The notes: a model not told the origin generated them from the letters alone. DNA of 64,000 bases from Streptomyces tsukubensis (GCF_009296025.1 NZ_CP045178.1:4402001-4466000); one strand, 5' to 3'; positions 17,237 to 27,804 are shown, counted from the stretch's first letter. A program made the numbers and translations.

Positions 17237-17914
17237 CCAAGCACCGCCCTCCGGCGCCGTGAAGACGAAGTCGTTCGGTTGTTTCCCGGCGCAGTTGCGC
17301 TTGAACGGCTGCACCAGATAGGGCGAGAGGACCAGGGTCCTCCTGCTCCGCTTCGTCTTGGGGGCGCCGAGCGCCTTTCCGCCATCGATTCGCTTCCAGG
17401 CCCGTTGGACGCGCAACATCGGACGGGACCCGTGAAGGGTCAGGTCGCGGGGCGGTAGGGCGGCCATCTCACTCCAGCGCAGCCCGGTAGCGGCGAGGGC
17501 GTCCACCAGGTCGACGGAGTCCGCGTGGACATGTGAGCGAAGGATGGCGTACTCCTCGCGCTCCAGGAACACCTGCTCATCCGCCGTGTGCGCATCTTTC
17601 CGGCAGTCGGGTGTGCACACATGGGTTCGTGGAGCGCAACGGCGGCTCCGCGGTGACGGCCGCCTGCAAGACGCCGTACAGGAGGCCGTGCAGGTTCCGG
17701 ATCGTCTTGGGGCGAGTGCCCGTCGCTTGGTCTGGGGCGGATGATGCGGTCCGTGACCGTTCACCAAGTCGCGGAACCGTTTCGCCGACACCTCGTCATC
17801 GAAGTCCTCCCCTTGCCCTGATTCGGGACTTGATGTCCGCCATGGCCAAGGAGCCTAGAAGACCCTCCGTGAGGCACAGCGTGAGGCACCCGTGAGGCAC
17901 AAACGAGCACGAAA

Positions 17915-17951
17915 AACCGCCCCTGACCTGTTTTGCAGGTCAGGGGCGGTT
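17915..17951 (-). terminator. Terminator of the tRNA-Ser gene
   Basis: Perfect 16-bp arms AACCGCCCCTGACCTG / CAGGTCAGGGGCGGTT with a TTTTG loop, starting 6 nt after the tRNA 3' end on the minus strand. Confidence 0.85.
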
Positions 17952-17956
17952 CTCGA

Positions 17957-18044
17957 TGGCGGTAGCGGAGGGATTTGAACCCTCGGTGAGTTTCCCCACA
18001 CTCGCTTTCGAGGCGAGCTCCTTCGGCCGCTCGGACACGCTACC
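17957..18044 (-). tRNA. tRNA-Ser (anticodon CGA)
   Basis: 88 nt. The acceptor arm GGTAGCG pairs with CGCTACC, followed by discriminator G and an encoded CCA. The anticodon loop is CTCGAAA between pairing arms CTCGC / GCGAG, giving anticodon CGA (codon UCG). The long variable arm (TGTGGGGAAACTCACC) and GGTTCAAATCC T-loop are typical of serine tRNAs. A degraded integrase lies next to its 3' end, so it probably served as an attachment site. Confidence 0.95.
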
Positions 18045-18101
18045 GAGAGAGATCCTAGCCCACCTGGGCCCGTGGTCGAAAATCGGTGTTCCAGGTGTGG
18101 G

Positions 18102-18794
<693 letters not shown>

Positions 18795-18858
18795 CTAGGG
18801 GACAGCAGGGGCCTCCGGGGTACGGCTGCCCGTACCCCGGAGGCCCCGCGGAACTCCG

Positions 18859-19434
18859 TCAGCGCACCGCCTCCAGTACTTCGGCGACGCCCAGAGCCTC
18901 AGCGATCTCGCTGAGCGCGTCGGCGCCTTCGAGCGCCAGCAGGTCCGGTTCCGACAGGCCCAGGTCCGCGAGGATGGCCGTGTCGCCGAGTGGGCCGGCC
19001 GGCACCGTCGCCCCGGACTCGTCCGTGTCCTCCTCGCCGGTGGCCGCGTCGGCCGGGGTGGCCTCGGGCTCGCCGTCCTCCGTGCCGTCGAGGTCGAGTG
19101 TGTCGAGGTCGGCCGAGGGGTCCTCCGGCCCCGGAACACGGCCGAGCAGTTCATCGGTGAGCAGGATCTCTCCGTACGAACTGCGGGCCGCGGCGACCGC
19201 GTCCGATACGTAGATACGAGGATCGTCCTCGCCGTCCACGCGCAGGAGGCCGAACCAGGCGTCCTCCTGCTCGATGTAGACGAGAACGGTTTCTTCGTCG
19301 GCCAGACCGGCGGCGCCGGCCGAGGCTTCCCGGGCCAAGTCGGTCAGATCCGACAAGGTCTCCACATCGTCGAGCTCTGTATCGCTCGCTTCCCACCCGT
19401 CTTCGGTGCGCGCGAGCAGTGCGGCGAAGTACAC
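18859..19434 (-). CDS. tRNA adenosine deaminase-associated protein
   Basis: 191 aa from the GTG at 19434, preceded by GGGAGAGTCACG; longer frames extend into non-coding sequence. It begins VYFAALLARTEDGWEASDTEL and has TVLVYIEQEDAWFGLLRVDGEDDPRIYVSD and ARSSYGEILLTDELLG, the hallmarks of a protein found beside tadA in actinobacteria. The C-terminal half is acidic (DGTEDGEPEATPADAATGEE), ending with a short helical segment SEIAEALGVAEVLEAVR. Its biochemical role is not known; conserved pairing suggests it helps or controls TadA. It is 73 bp upstream of tadA on the same strand. Confidence 0.85.
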   Translation of the reverse strand: MYFAALLARTEDGWEASDTELDDVETLSDLTDLAREASAGAAGLADEETVLVYIEQEDAWFGLLRVDGEDDPRIYVSDAVAAARSSYGEILLTDELLGRVPGPEDPSADLDTLDLDGTEDGEPEATPADAATGEEDTDESGATVPAGPLGDTAILADLGLSEPDLLALEGADALSEIAEALGVAEVLEAVR

Positions 19435-19831
19435 CGTGACTCTCCCACTGGTCTGAGGCATGCCGGTTGGGGTTCCCCCCGGCGGAGGTCGAAGGCGGGA
19501 AGCGGTCTGCGAACCCCGCCCAATCGGAATCGTGGCAGAAACGAGGGCTCCAGGAGAGGTCTTCCGCTCGCTGTTTCCCCATCTCGTCCCGGACGAGTCT
19601 GCGCCGTGTCCCGCCGCGAGGCGTGCTGGCCGCGCCGAAGCGACCCCGATGCGTCCCTGATGCGTCCCCGGCACATCCCCCGCCACGTGCCGGAACAGGC
19701 GCCATCGCGGTGGGGGCAGGCGGGCGCCGCCGCGGCGTTACCGGCGGTTCCCGACCGCCGTCGTAGCGCCGTCGCATAGCCGTCGTACCGCCGTCGCATA
19801 GCCCTCGTACCGCCGACGTATCGCCGTCGTG
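19435..19831. other. Intergenic, imperfect repeats
   Basis: About 400 bp between two minus-strand genes. Near 19755-19830 a CCGTCGCATAGCCGTCGTACCG-like unit occurs about three times in imperfect tandem. No gene recognised; the upstream part should hold the promoter of the deaminase-associated gene. Confidence 0.4.
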
Positions 19832-20272
19832 TCACCAGCGGAAGGTGCGCATCCGCATCTGCTGGCGCATTCGGGCGGCCCTGGCGCGGCGCGGGTGGAC
19901 CCGGGCCCGGAGCTCCTTCGCCTCGTTCAGCTCCCGCAGGAACTGCGCCCTGCGCCTGCGGCGCTCCGTGTCGGACTCGGAAGGGGGCCTCGGTGTCGGC
20001 CTCGGTGTCTGACCCAAGGCAGGACTCGGACCTCCAGGGCCGTCGTCGTACTCGCCGTCCACGTCACCGAGGTCATCCACGGTGCTCTCACGGCTTGTGC
20101 GGCCCTCATGGCTCCCGCGACCCTCGCCGCCCGCGCCACCCTTGTCGCTCTGTGCGACCGGATGACCGCCCCGCGAGGCCTTCGCCGCCTCCTGGGCGGG
20201 TGCGGGGCCGCGTCCGAGGTCCGGTGTTCGCCAGCCACGCTTCGCGGGCTGCCGGTCGTCCCGGTCTGACAT
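19832..20272 (-). CDS. Arg-rich basic-tail protein, unknown function
   Basis: 146 aa from the ATG at 20272 (MSDRDDRQPAKRGWRTPDLG). The first 90 residues are hydrophilic and probably disordered; the end is strongly basic and helical: ERRRRRAQFLRELNEAKELR then RRARAARMRQQMRMRTFRW. No membrane segment. It resembles a conserved streptomycete protein found between the tadA cluster and upp; the basic C-terminus could bind nucleic acid, but that is inference. Confidence 0.6.
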   Translation of the reverse strand: MSDRDDRQPAKRGWRTPDLGRGPAPAQEAAKASRGGHPVAQSDKGGAGGEGRGSHEGRTSRESTVDDLGDVDGEYDDGPGGPSPALGQTPRPTPRPPSESDTERRRRRAQFLRELNEAKELRARVHPRRARAARMRQQMRMRTFRW

Positions 20273-20410
20273 GGCGCCGCACCACCTATGGCTGGGTCGT
20301 CTCTGGTCACCCTGGGGGCTCCTGCGGCCTCCCGCCTCTTCTGGGGTTCCCCCGTCCGGCCCGTTTGATGCCGGTACTGGCATTCCGGACGTGCAGTTAA
20401 TGTGGTGGTC

Positions 20411-21046
20411 ATGCGGATCCACGTCGTCGACCACCCTCTGGTGGCCCACAAACTCACCACGCTGCGCGACAAGCGCACCGACTCTGCGACCTTCCGGCGG
20501 CTCGCCGACGAACTGGTCACGCTGCTCGCCTACGAGGCCACCCGTGACGTGCGCACCGAACAGGTCGACATCGAGTCACCCGTCTCCGTGACCACCGGGG
20601 TCAAGCTGTCCTATCCCCGGCCCCTTGTCGTGCCGATCCTGCGTGCCGGGCTCGGCATGCTCGACGGCATGGTGCGGCTGCTGCCGCCCGCCGAGGTCGG
20701 TTTCCTCGGCATGATCCGTAATGAGGAGACGCTGGAGGCCTCCACCTACGCCACCCGGATGCCCGAGGACCTCTCCGGTCGCCAGGTGTACGTACTGGAC
20801 CCGATGCTCGCCACCGGTGGCACGCTCGTCGCCGCGATCAAGGAACTGATCAAGCGGGGCGCCGACGACGTCACCGCCGTCGTGCTGCTCGCCGCGCCCG
20901 AGGGCGTCGAGGTGATGGAGCGCGAGCTGGCCGGCACCCCCGTCACCGTCGTGACCGCCTCGGTCGACGAGCGGCTGAACGAGCTGGGCTACATCGTTCC
21001 CGGCCTCGGCGACGCGGGCGACCGGATGTACGGGTCCGCAGAGTAG
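20411..21046 (+). CDS. upp: Uracil phosphoribosyltransferase
   Basis: 211 aa; makes UMP from uracil and PRPP in pyrimidine salvage. Begins [20 protein letters not shown]; contains [20 protein letters not shown], the PRPP loop [13 protein letters not shown] and the uracil-binding end [23 protein letters not shown]. Length and order match bacterial Upp. The ATG at 20411 is chosen by family alignment; in-frame GTG codons at 20402 and 20405 lie just before it and no clear ribosome site is seen. Confidence 0.96.
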   Translation: MRIHVVDHPLVAHKLTTLRDKRTDSATFRRLADELVTLLAYEATRDVRTEQVDIESPVSVTTGVKLSYPRPLVVPILRAGLGMLDGMVRLLPPAEVGFLGMIRNEETLEASTYATRMPEDLSGRQVYVLDPMLATGGTLVAAIKELIKRGADDVTAVVLLAAPEGVEVMERELAGTPVTVVTASVDERLNELGYIVPGLGDAGDRMYGSAE

Positions 21047-21291
21047 TCACGGACAGTGCCGCCGGTCGCGCGCGAGCACCAAGACCAAGGGCGACCGCTC
21101 ACGGACGGTACGGACGGACGGTGCGGCCGGTCGCTCACGAGGGGCGATACGGGCCGTCGGTCACCATCCATACGGCCCGTCGGTCACCGTGGATACGAGC
21201 GGTCGCTCACCGTCGATACGAGCGGTCGCTCACCGTGGATACGGTCCACCGCTCACCGGCGTGCGGGCGGCCGGGTCCGGCCGTCGTCCCG
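21047..21291. repeat. Imperfect tandem repeats between convergent genes
   Basis: Units of about 26-29 bp with the core GGTCGCTCACCGTGGATACGAG recur roughly five times between 21120 and 21260, between the 3' ends of upp and the LytR_C gene. No protein or hairpin is evident. Confidence 0.6.
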
Positions 21292-21921
21292 TCAGCACTT
21301 CGGGGGCGCGGAGGTCGCCGGAGTCGGGTGGCTCAGTGAGGCCATGGCCTTGGTGGCCGTCTTTTTGGTGACCAGCTGCTTGAAGCCGTCGCCGATGATC
21401 AGGTCGACGTCCTTGCCCGTGCGGGCGTCGGTCTTCGTGCCGGCTCCTGCGAGCTGCGTGCCCAGTACGGGAAAGGTGCTGTCGGCGGAGGCTCGGGCGC
21501 CGAGCAGCAGTCCGGCACCCTTCACCTTCTTGTCGAACTGCTCCGGGGCGTTGCCCACCTTGCCGATGGCGAAGCCCCGCTTCTTCAGCTCGTCGGCCGT
21601 GTCCTTGGCCAGTCCCTCACGAGGCGTCGCGTTGTAGACGTTGACCTTGACCTGGCCCGGCTTCGGCAGGGCCGCCTCGCGCGCGGGGGACGGACTCGGG
21701 CGCGTGCAGCCCTTCGCCTCCGAGGCGGCCGTGGCGCTGCCGCCGCCGGAGAAGACATCGATGAGCTGGAGCGTTCCCCAGCCGATAAGGGCGAGTACGG
21801 CGACGCTCGCGACGGCCAACAGCGCGAACCTGCCGCGTCGGCGGGAGGGGCGCATGCGGGGGAACTTGTCTCCCTTGATGCGGTATTTGCCGCCCATGCC
21901 AGGGGGAGTGAGCATGCTCAT
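21292..21921 (-). CDS. Membrane-anchored LytR_C-domain protein
   Basis: 209 aa. The cytoplasmic N-terminus (MSMLTPPGMGGKYRIKGDKF, then PSRRRGR) is followed by one helix, FALLAVASVAVLALIGWGTL. The outside LytR C-terminal domain reads VKVNVYNATPREGLAKDTADEL then KKRGFAIGKVGNAPE, and ends DVDLIIGDGFKQLV. This domain accompanies LytR-CpsA-Psr ligases, which attach polymers to peptidoglycan; stand-alone versions like this lack the ligase part and may bind the same partners. The start is the ATG at 21921. Confidence 0.85.
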   Translation of the reverse strand: MSMLTPPGMGGKYRIKGDKFPRMRPSRRRGRFALLAVASVAVLALIGWGTLQLIDVFSGGGSATAASEAKGCTRPSPSPAREAALPKPGQVKVNVYNATPREGLAKDTADELKKRGFAIGKVGNAPEQFDKKVKGAGLLLGARASADSTFPVLGTQLAGAGTKTDARTGKDVDLIIGDGFKQLVTKKTATKAMASLSHPTPATSAPPKC

Positions 21922-22097
21922 GCGCGCAGCGTAGTCCTGGCCGCAGGCAATGCCTACTAAATGATCAACCACTCGGGCGCAGCGCAACCCGAATGGCGCA
22001 AAGCCTGGTCCCTACGGTCACGTCACTGCGGCCATAGCAGTCACCCCAGGTCAGCGGTGTCGCGCAGGTCGGGCGCGGCGCCGGCGACCGGGCCGCG

Positions 22098-22394
22098 TCA
22101 GTCCAGTTCGAGTACGCGGGCGTGCAGTACCTGGCGCTGCTGAAGCGCGGCGCGGACGGCGCGGTGCAGCCCGTCCTCCAGGTACAGATCGCCCTGCCAC
22201 TTGACCACGTGGGCGAACAGGTCGCCGTAGAAGGTGGAGTCCTCCGCGAGGAGGGTCTCCAGGTCGAGCTGGCCCTTGGTCGTCACCAACTGATCGAGGC
22301 GGACCGGGCGCGGCGCGACATCCGCCCACTGCCGGGTGCTTTCCCGGCCGTGGTCGGGGTATGGCCGGCCGTTTCCGATGCGCTTGAAGATCAC
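22098..22394 (-). CDS. ParB/sulfiredoxin-like small protein
   Basis: 98 aa, begins MIFKRIGNGRPYPDHG. It has VRLDQLVTTKGQLDLETLLA, FYGDLFAHVVKWQGDLYLEDG and GLHRAVRAALQQRQVLHARV. The DGLHR box resembles the DGxHR turn of the ParB/sulfiredoxin fold. Highly conserved versions sit next to the LytR_C gene in actinobacteria and are often labelled VapB-type antitoxin, but I see no toxin beside it and no ribbon-helix-helix region, so I prefer the ParB-like description. Function unknown. Confidence 0.75.
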   Translation of the reverse strand: MIFKRIGNGRPYPDHGRESTRQWADVAPRPVRLDQLVTTKGQLDLETLLAEDSTFYGDLFAHVVKWQGDLYLEDGLHRAVRAALQQRQVLHARVLELD

Positions 22395-22799
22395 ACGGAA
22401 AGCCTACCGGGCAACGCTCTCCGGGCGCAGCCATGGCGACGTAGTACGGCCCCGCGAAAAGGTGCCGTAAAAGGATCGAAGAGGGCGGAACGGGGTGGAA
22501 CAGGGCGTAGATCAGGGGCCGTCCCGGGGTGCGGCGGCCCGCGTTCCGCTTCGGGTACGGGGGTTCAGGGCGGCTCGGCGGGTTGACTCCCCGTCGGCCC
22601 GCCGTCGTCCCCCGTACCCGGAGTGTTTGTTTCCGGTACCCGGAGTGTCCGCTCCGGCGGTCGCTCCTACCGCGCCACGTGGTCGTGGGCGGGGTGTGGG
22701 CCGCCGGATGTGCCGGTCTTCGTGGCGGCCGATCCCGCGGCCGATGGCCGCTTCTTCGGGGGTGATTACTCGGGGCCCGCACGAGCGGGCGGACGGGGG
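22395..22799. other. Intergenic, nothing recognised
   Basis: Upstream region of the ParB-like gene followed by GC-rich sequence with no supported gene. A short motif TACCCGGAGTGT occurs twice near 22613-22650. Confidence 0.35.
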
Positions 22800-22943
22800 T
22801 CAGCCGCGCTCGCGGGGCCGCGGTTCCTTCGCGTCGGAGACGGATACGCGGTCGCGGGCGGGGTGCTCCGTCTCGCTCCTGGCTGTGCGGGCCGCCTCGG
22901 CGCGCATCAGCGCGCGCAACGCGGCATAGGTGTCGATGGGCAT
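22800..22943 (-). CDS. Small hydrophilic protein, unknown function
   Basis: 47 aa from the ATG at 22943, with GGGAG seven to eight bases upstream. Begins MPIDTYAALRALMRAEAAR and continues as a charged helix, then a polar tail (RVSVSDAKEPRPRERG). The long frame to 23141 adds only Arg/Pro filler. Short proteins of this kind are common in streptomycetes; I do not recognise this one. Confidence 0.45.
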   Translation of the reverse strand: MPIDTYAALRALMRAEAARTARSETEHPARDRVSVSDAKEPRPRERG

Positions 22944-23092
22944 GGGGGTACTCCCTGTGTGCTCTGCGGCTTCTGCGCCTGCTGGGCTCGCCGCGGCCCG
23001 GAGGTCTGCCTGTCGGGCCCGGCGTGGCTGTCGGGGCCGGTGCGACCCCGTGATGGCTCGGGGCGGGCCGGAAGTGGGCCCGCCTGGGCCTC

Positions 23093-23506
23093 TCAGCAGC
23101 GCAGGACCGCGCAACGCTGGGTGCGCGCTCCGGGGGAGCACGGTTCCGGGGCGGGGCGGGGGAGAACCGGCCCCGAGGGGAGTCCCTCGGGGTGGAGGGG
23201 CAGTGGCCGGGGGGCCGGGCGATGGGCGGCGGACCGTGCGGCCGGGGTCCGGGGCTCGGGGTCGGTGGCGTCCTGCTGGGACGCCTCGCCCGAGACGTCA
23301 GCGAGGGCGCACGACGGCGCCGCCTCGACCGCTCCGGCCGGCGGTGACGCGGTGAAGAGCAGCACGGCGCCGAGCAGGGCCACCAGTACGGCGAAGAGGG
23401 TCCCTGGTCTCTCCCGGCCGCCAGGACGCGTCGCGCGGCGCACAGCACGGCGCACCGCGCGGCGAACTCCGCGGTGACGTGTGCGGCAGTCGGCGCGGGC
23501 ACTCAT
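23093..23506 (-). CDS. Probable secreted or membrane protein, unknown function
   Basis: 137 aa from the ATG at 23506. A highly basic N-terminus (RGVRRAVRRAVRRATRPGGR) precedes a hydrophobic segment, TLFAVLVALLGAVLLFTASP, ending in PAGAVEA, which could be a signal peptide or anchor. The rest is Pro-rich with four to five cysteines, including a C-terminal CAVLRC. No family recognised, and the upstream ribosome site is weak. The call rests on the charge-then-hydrophobic N-terminus. Confidence 0.45.
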   Translation of the reverse strand: MSARADCRTRHRGVRRAVRRAVRRATRPGGRERPGTLFAVLVALLGAVLLFTASPPAGAVEAAPSCALADVSGEASQQDATDPEPRTPAARSAAHRPAPRPLPLHPEGLPSGPVLPRPAPEPCSPGARTQRCAVLRC

Positions 23507-23902
23507 GGGACGGATCTGCCCACGATGAGCGGTTCTGGATCTCGTGTCCGGAAGAACCCCCCGCACGGCGTACTTCTCATACCGGTCGTACGGCTGCCTG
23601 TGCGAGGCCGCCGCGTATCGCGCGTACGACGGGTGCGTGACGGGCGGGACAGCGGGGGGCGGTGAGCGTCCGGCCCAAGTGGGGCCTCCGCTGCGGCGCT
23701 GTCGGACGATCACCGATGAGCGTAAGCGGGCAATCGGCGCGAAGTGACGATCCCCGTCTGGGCGGAGATCGGTCAGTAACACGCACTTGGCGCGTATCTT
23801 CGGTCTTATCTCTGTGGGAAAGTGCCCCGGTCCTAGGCTTTTCGACGAGGTGCCCATGACCCCGGCCTTCTTCGTGACCGTACTCCCGAGGAGAGGCCCT
23901 TC
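23507..23902. other. Divergent promoter region
   Basis: About 400 bp between a minus-strand secreted protein gene and the plus-strand STAS gene. Minus-strand frames crossing it lack starts. I could not place a sigma recognition site with confidence. Confidence 0.4.
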
Positions 23903-24409
23903 ATGGACCCTCATAAGCCCGCGACCGTGCCCGTGCCCATGCCGATACCCGTACCCACGCCGATGCCCACGACCATTCCCATGCCGACGACCGCGCCCGC
24001 TCCCGCGTCCGCTCCCGCGCCTGCGGCCTCAGCGCCGGAGGACCCGCGTCCCGCGCGGAAGGCCGCGGGCGGCGGGATCTGCCAAGTGGTCCGCGCCCGT
24101 GGCGAACTGGACGTGACCAGCGTTCCCGCGTTCAGCCGTGCGTTGCGTGGTGCCATCCGCGAGGGCGAAGGCCGGCTCCACATCGTCCTGGACCTTCGTG
24201 AGGTGAGCTTCGCCGACGGCAGCATCCTCCGCCCGCTTGAGGAGGCCCGTGCGGAGTGCCAGGGGAGCGGCGGTTGGCTGCGGGTCGTGTACGCGGGGTA
24301 CGCCTTGGCCCTGCTGTTCGCCGCCGGTGGCCTCAGCGACCGCTACCCCAGGTATGCGACGGTCCGCGACGCGGCACGGCAGAACGCCCCGGCCGTCGTC
24401 GCGCGTTGA
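23903..24409 (+). CDS. STAS-domain anti-sigma factor antagonist-like protein
   Basis: 168 aa. The first 50 residues are a Pro-Met-Thr-Ala low-complexity arm (PVPMPIPVPTPMPTTIPMP). Residues about 58-165 are a STAS domain: CQVVRARGELDVTSVPAFSR, LHIVLDLREVSFADGSILRP and WLRVVYAGYALALLFAAGGL. STAS antagonists free SigB/SigF-type sigma factors by binding their anti-sigma kinases when a Ser is unphosphorylated. The loop here is DGS rather than the common D-S/T-S, keeping one serine. The window also encodes two such sigma factors; a link is possible but not shown. Confidence 0.8.
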   Translation: MDPHKPATVPVPMPIPVPTPMPTTIPMPTTAPAPASAPAPAASAPEDPRPARKAAGGGICQVVRARGELDVTSVPAFSRALRGAIREGEGRLHIVLDLREVSFADGSILRPLEEARAECQGSGGWLRVVYAGYALALLFAAGGLSDRYPRYATVRDAARQNAPAVVAR

Positions 24410-24415
24410 GCGGGC

Positions 24416-24435
24416 CGCCCCGCCCGCGCGGGGCG
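24416..24435 (+). terminator. GC-rich hairpin after the STAS gene
   Basis: CGCCCCGC / GCGGGGCG arms with a four-base loop, starting 7 bp after the stop codon. Confidence 0.5.
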
Positions 24436-24495
24436 GGGCGTACGGTCGGCCACCCCACGCGCCCGCCCCGGCGCCCCGTTTCCGCCCCGGGTACG

Positions 24496-25101
24496 TCAGC
24501 CGCCCGGCCGCGACCGGGGCCGCCGGATCCACACCTCGTGCGGAACCAATGGAGGGCCGATGGGGGTGCGGGTGGCCGAGGCGGGGAACGCCGCGGGCGC
24601 CCCGGGGGCCGCGTCCAGCATCCCGAGCTTCGACCACTCCCAGGAGCTGACCACGGCGAGCGCCGGGCTGTCCGAGGGCTCGACCAGCGCGATGACGAGG
24701 TCGTCCGCGTGCCGGACGAGCAGGTGCTGCTGGATGCGGGTGGCGACGTGCGCGCCCCGGTGCGCGGGCACCACCATCAGCTCGGCCAGCACGAACGCCC
24801 GCCCCGAGACGGTCAGTTCCTCGACATCGAGGGGCAAGGAGCCCTGAAACCCCCGCCACCACTCGCCGCTGCGGGCCGCCCCGTACCCGTAGACGCATGC
24901 CGCGAGAGTCGCGGCCCCGGCAACGACCATGTCGAAGCCGGGTCGTTGCATGTCCCTCTCGAACCGGCTGAGGAACTCTCCCCTGTCCCTGTAATCCGTG
25001 CCTGACGCCCTCCCGTACGCCTTCACGTAGACATCGGCCACGGATTGCCGCTGCTGCTCTGCCTGCCAGCGGGTAAGCCGCCGCAAGAACACCTCGGACA
25101 T
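24496..25101 (-). CDS. GNAT-family N-acetyltransferase-like protein
   Basis: 201 aa from the ATG at 25101, preceded by GGGAGGGGCAG. The fold signature runs AFVLAELMVVPAHRGAHVATRIQQHLL, in which HRGAHVATRI corresponds to the acetyl-CoA pyrophosphate loop (Q/RxxGxG/A), then VIALVEPSDSPALAVVSSWEWSKLGM. The upstream helix VADVYVKAYGRASGTDY fits the N-terminal substrate side. Transfers an acyl group from acyl-CoA to an unknown amine. Stands alone. Confidence 0.75.
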   Translation of the reverse strand: MSEVFLRRLTRWQAEQQRQSVADVYVKAYGRASGTDYRDRGEFLSRFERDMQRPGFDMVVAGAATLAACVYGYGAARSGEWWRGFQGSLPLDVEELTVSGRAFVLAELMVVPAHRGAHVATRIQQHLLVRHADDLVIALVEPSDSPALAVVSSWEWSKLGMLDAAPGAPAAFPASATRTPIGPPLVPHEVWIRRPRSRPGG

Positions 25102-25404
25102 CTGCCCCTCCCACCACCCGATCCCTGGGCACCCCCGGGTTCCGAATCGTCGCACCGCCGACGTGCGAGCGGAACAGGGTGGGAGGGCCACCGATACGCG
25201 AAGATCCGACCGGCGGCAACGGTGACGCCGACCGTGACAGCGCGGCGGCCGTGCGAAGGCCCTACGAAGGCCCTACGAAGGCCGTACGAAGGCCACACGA
25301 AAGCGTGAACAGGGCGGTCCGGGTGGCGCGCGGGCCGGACGACCCGCGACCGCTGCCGCCGCCCGACACCATCGCGGGCGCGGGGTTGAACCGCGCTCTG
25401 CACC
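25102..25404. repeat. Intergenic with 11-bp tandem repeats
   Basis: Around 25255-25305 an ACGAAGGCCCT-like 11-mer is repeated about five times. The rest is the GNAT promoter region. Confidence 0.5.
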
Positions 25405-25738
25405 GTGCTGGTGTACGCCCTGGTGATCCTGGTGGTGCCCCGCGCCCGGCCGCGTACCGCCGTCCTGCTCGCGGTCGCGCTGAGCTGGGCCGTGGAGTTC
25501 CTGCAACTGACCGGCGTACCGCACGCGTTGGGCAGGCGGAGCTTCGTCTTCCGGCTGGTCCTCGGGTCGACGTTCAACGCTCCTGATCTTCTCTGGTACG
25601 TGGTGGGGGGCTTGGTCGCCGGAGTGGTGCATGGGGTGTGCGCGGGGTGGAGGTCGCGCGCCCCCGTGCCCTCGTCGGTGCCGGTGCCGGTGCCTGTGTC
25701 GGTGTCTGCGGAGTCCGTCGGGAGGTCTCCGGCGCGGG

Positions 25739-25767
<29 letters not shown>
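25405..25767 (+). pseudogene. 5'-truncated DUF2809-like membrane protein
   Basis: The frame reads ALCTVLVYALVILVVPRARPR, LSWAVEFLQLTGVPHAL and RLVLGSTFNAPDLLWYVVGG, the second half of the DUF2809 family of small membrane proteins. The first two helices expected upstream are missing: an in-frame TGA lies 15 bp before the first GTG, there is no ribosome site, and the preceding sequence is repeat-rich. The C-terminus runs past the convergent gene's stop into a Pro/Val/Ser tail. Most likely a remnant. Confidence 0.55.
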
Positions 25768-26487
<720 letters not shown>

Positions 26488-26491
<4 letters not shown>

Positions 26492-27735
26492 GCTGTCTCC
26501 TCCAAGGAGTCCAGGAGCTGCCGGACCCGGTCGGTGCTGATCGTCCTGTACGCGGCTGCCACCCGCACCAGCCAGGCGACCTCGCCGTCCTGGTCGGTGG
26601 CCGGTGTGGCCGAGAAAGCCGCTGCGGCGCCCGCGGGCGCGCCGTCCGTCTTCGCCGTGAGCGCCGCGTGGATCCAGTAGGCGTCGGCGAGCGGGCCTTC
26701 GCCGCCCATGGCCGGCTTGTCGTCGGCTGCGGCCTGCCGTGCTGCCGGGCGCAGCGCGTCGGGGACGTAGTGGCGCAGTCTCTCCATCGCGTCGGCGATG
26801 TCGGCTGCCCAACGGTCGACGCGGAGGTCGGCGGGGGTGTCGAACCGGACGAGTTCGCGCCGCAGGGACCTCGGTGGTTCGAAGGGCTGGTCGGGGAAGG
26901 CCGTCATGAGCGCGTGCCACAGGTGGTGCAGGCGTGTCTGGGCGCGCCAGAGCTTCGCCTCGCGCCAGCCCCTGTGGAAGGCGGGCAGGGAGGCGCCCAG
27001 GGCGAAGAGGACGAAGAGGACGATCTGCGCGCTCTCGGTGATCTCGTCGAACTCCAGCGCGAAGGAGGCACTGGGGGTGTCGACCATGCCGACCCACAGG
27101 AAGACGACGCGGCTCACGGTGTAGCCCGCGCCGATGACCACGGCGAAGGCCATCATGCCGAGACCGACGCGCAGGTGGGTGAGGCGGGCGTCCGCGGCGG
27201 CCAGCGCCCATTGGAAGGCGCAGACGGCGGAGGCGGGGCCCAGGTAGAGGTAGAGGACGCTCATGTAGAGCGTGGCGCCCCACTGTCCCGCGTGTTCCGG
27301 GACGAAGCGGTCGGAGGGGACCGAGCGGTCGACGACCGTGAAGAACAGCACGGTGAGGACGGTCAGCGTGGCCACGGACGCCTTGGCGGCGACCTGCTGG
27401 ATCAGCCGCGCGAACCTGACGTGGCGGGGGACGGTGCCGCCCTCGGGGTATCGGCCGTAGACGGCGACGATGTAGCTGAGGATCGCCAGGACCGCGATGG
27501 TGGCGGTGTAGTGCTTGATCAGTACGGAGAGGTCGGTGACCGGGCTGTTGTTGAGCCCGACGCGTACGGCCCCGGTCTTGGCCCACAGACCGGCGGCGAA
27601 CCCCGCGTAGCAGCCCCAGAGGGCCCGGCGGCGCCTGTCGTCCTCGCCGCCCCACAGCGCGGCCGGCATCCGCCAGAGGGCGACGGCCGTCATCAGCGCG
27701 GCTGTCGCGTAGCCGGCGAAGTCGAGCGCGGTCAC
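26488..27735 (-). CDS. MAB_1171c-family membrane protein
   Basis: 415 aa. About seven N-terminal helices, for example LDFAGYATAALMTAVALW, HYTATIAVLAILSYIVAVYG, SVATLTVLTVLFFTVVDR and VGLGMMAFAVVIGAGYTVSR. A cytoplasmic part follows (WREAKLWRAQTRLHHLWHAL, then FEPPRSLRRELVRFDTPADL). I recognise this as the actinobacterial MAB_1171c family, usually labelled putative transporter without proof. It lies 69 bp after the ImmA-like gene and overlaps the next by 4 bp. Consistent pairing with an XRE regulator and a zinc peptidase suggests a proteolysis-released membrane response. Confidence 0.8.
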
Positions 27736-27804
27736 GTCGGGGTCCTCGGATGCAGGGAAGCGGGCGACGGCGCGGAGGCGTCCCGCGTTGCGGGTGGGCG
27801 GAGT

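Larger units (their letters stand above)
16913..17791 (-). pseudogene. Decayed tyrosine-recombinase (phage-type integrase)
   Basis: The C-terminal catalytic domain is readable: LVDALAATGLRWSEMAALPPRD carries the first Arg, then KTKRSRRTLVLSPYL, and LPGIQARLGHESITTTVDRYGH carries the GHxSxxTTxxxYxH end with the Tyr. The HxxR box reads HDLSHTHASW, so its Arg is replaced by Ser. The middle is disrupted by a 26-bp tandem duplication (17185-17236) and a 14-bp triplication (17085-17126). The N-terminal part shifts frame: fragments such as MCAHPTAGK and VHTRLPERCA appear in another frame near 17600-17700. It lies directly beside the 3' end of tRNA-Ser, the usual place for an integrative element that used that tRNA. 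Confidence 0.85.

Noticed and set aside
22098..22394. VapB-type antitoxin of a toxin-antitoxin pair
   Set aside because: No toxin gene adjoins and the sequence looks ParB-like (DGLHR), without a ribbon-helix-helix motif.
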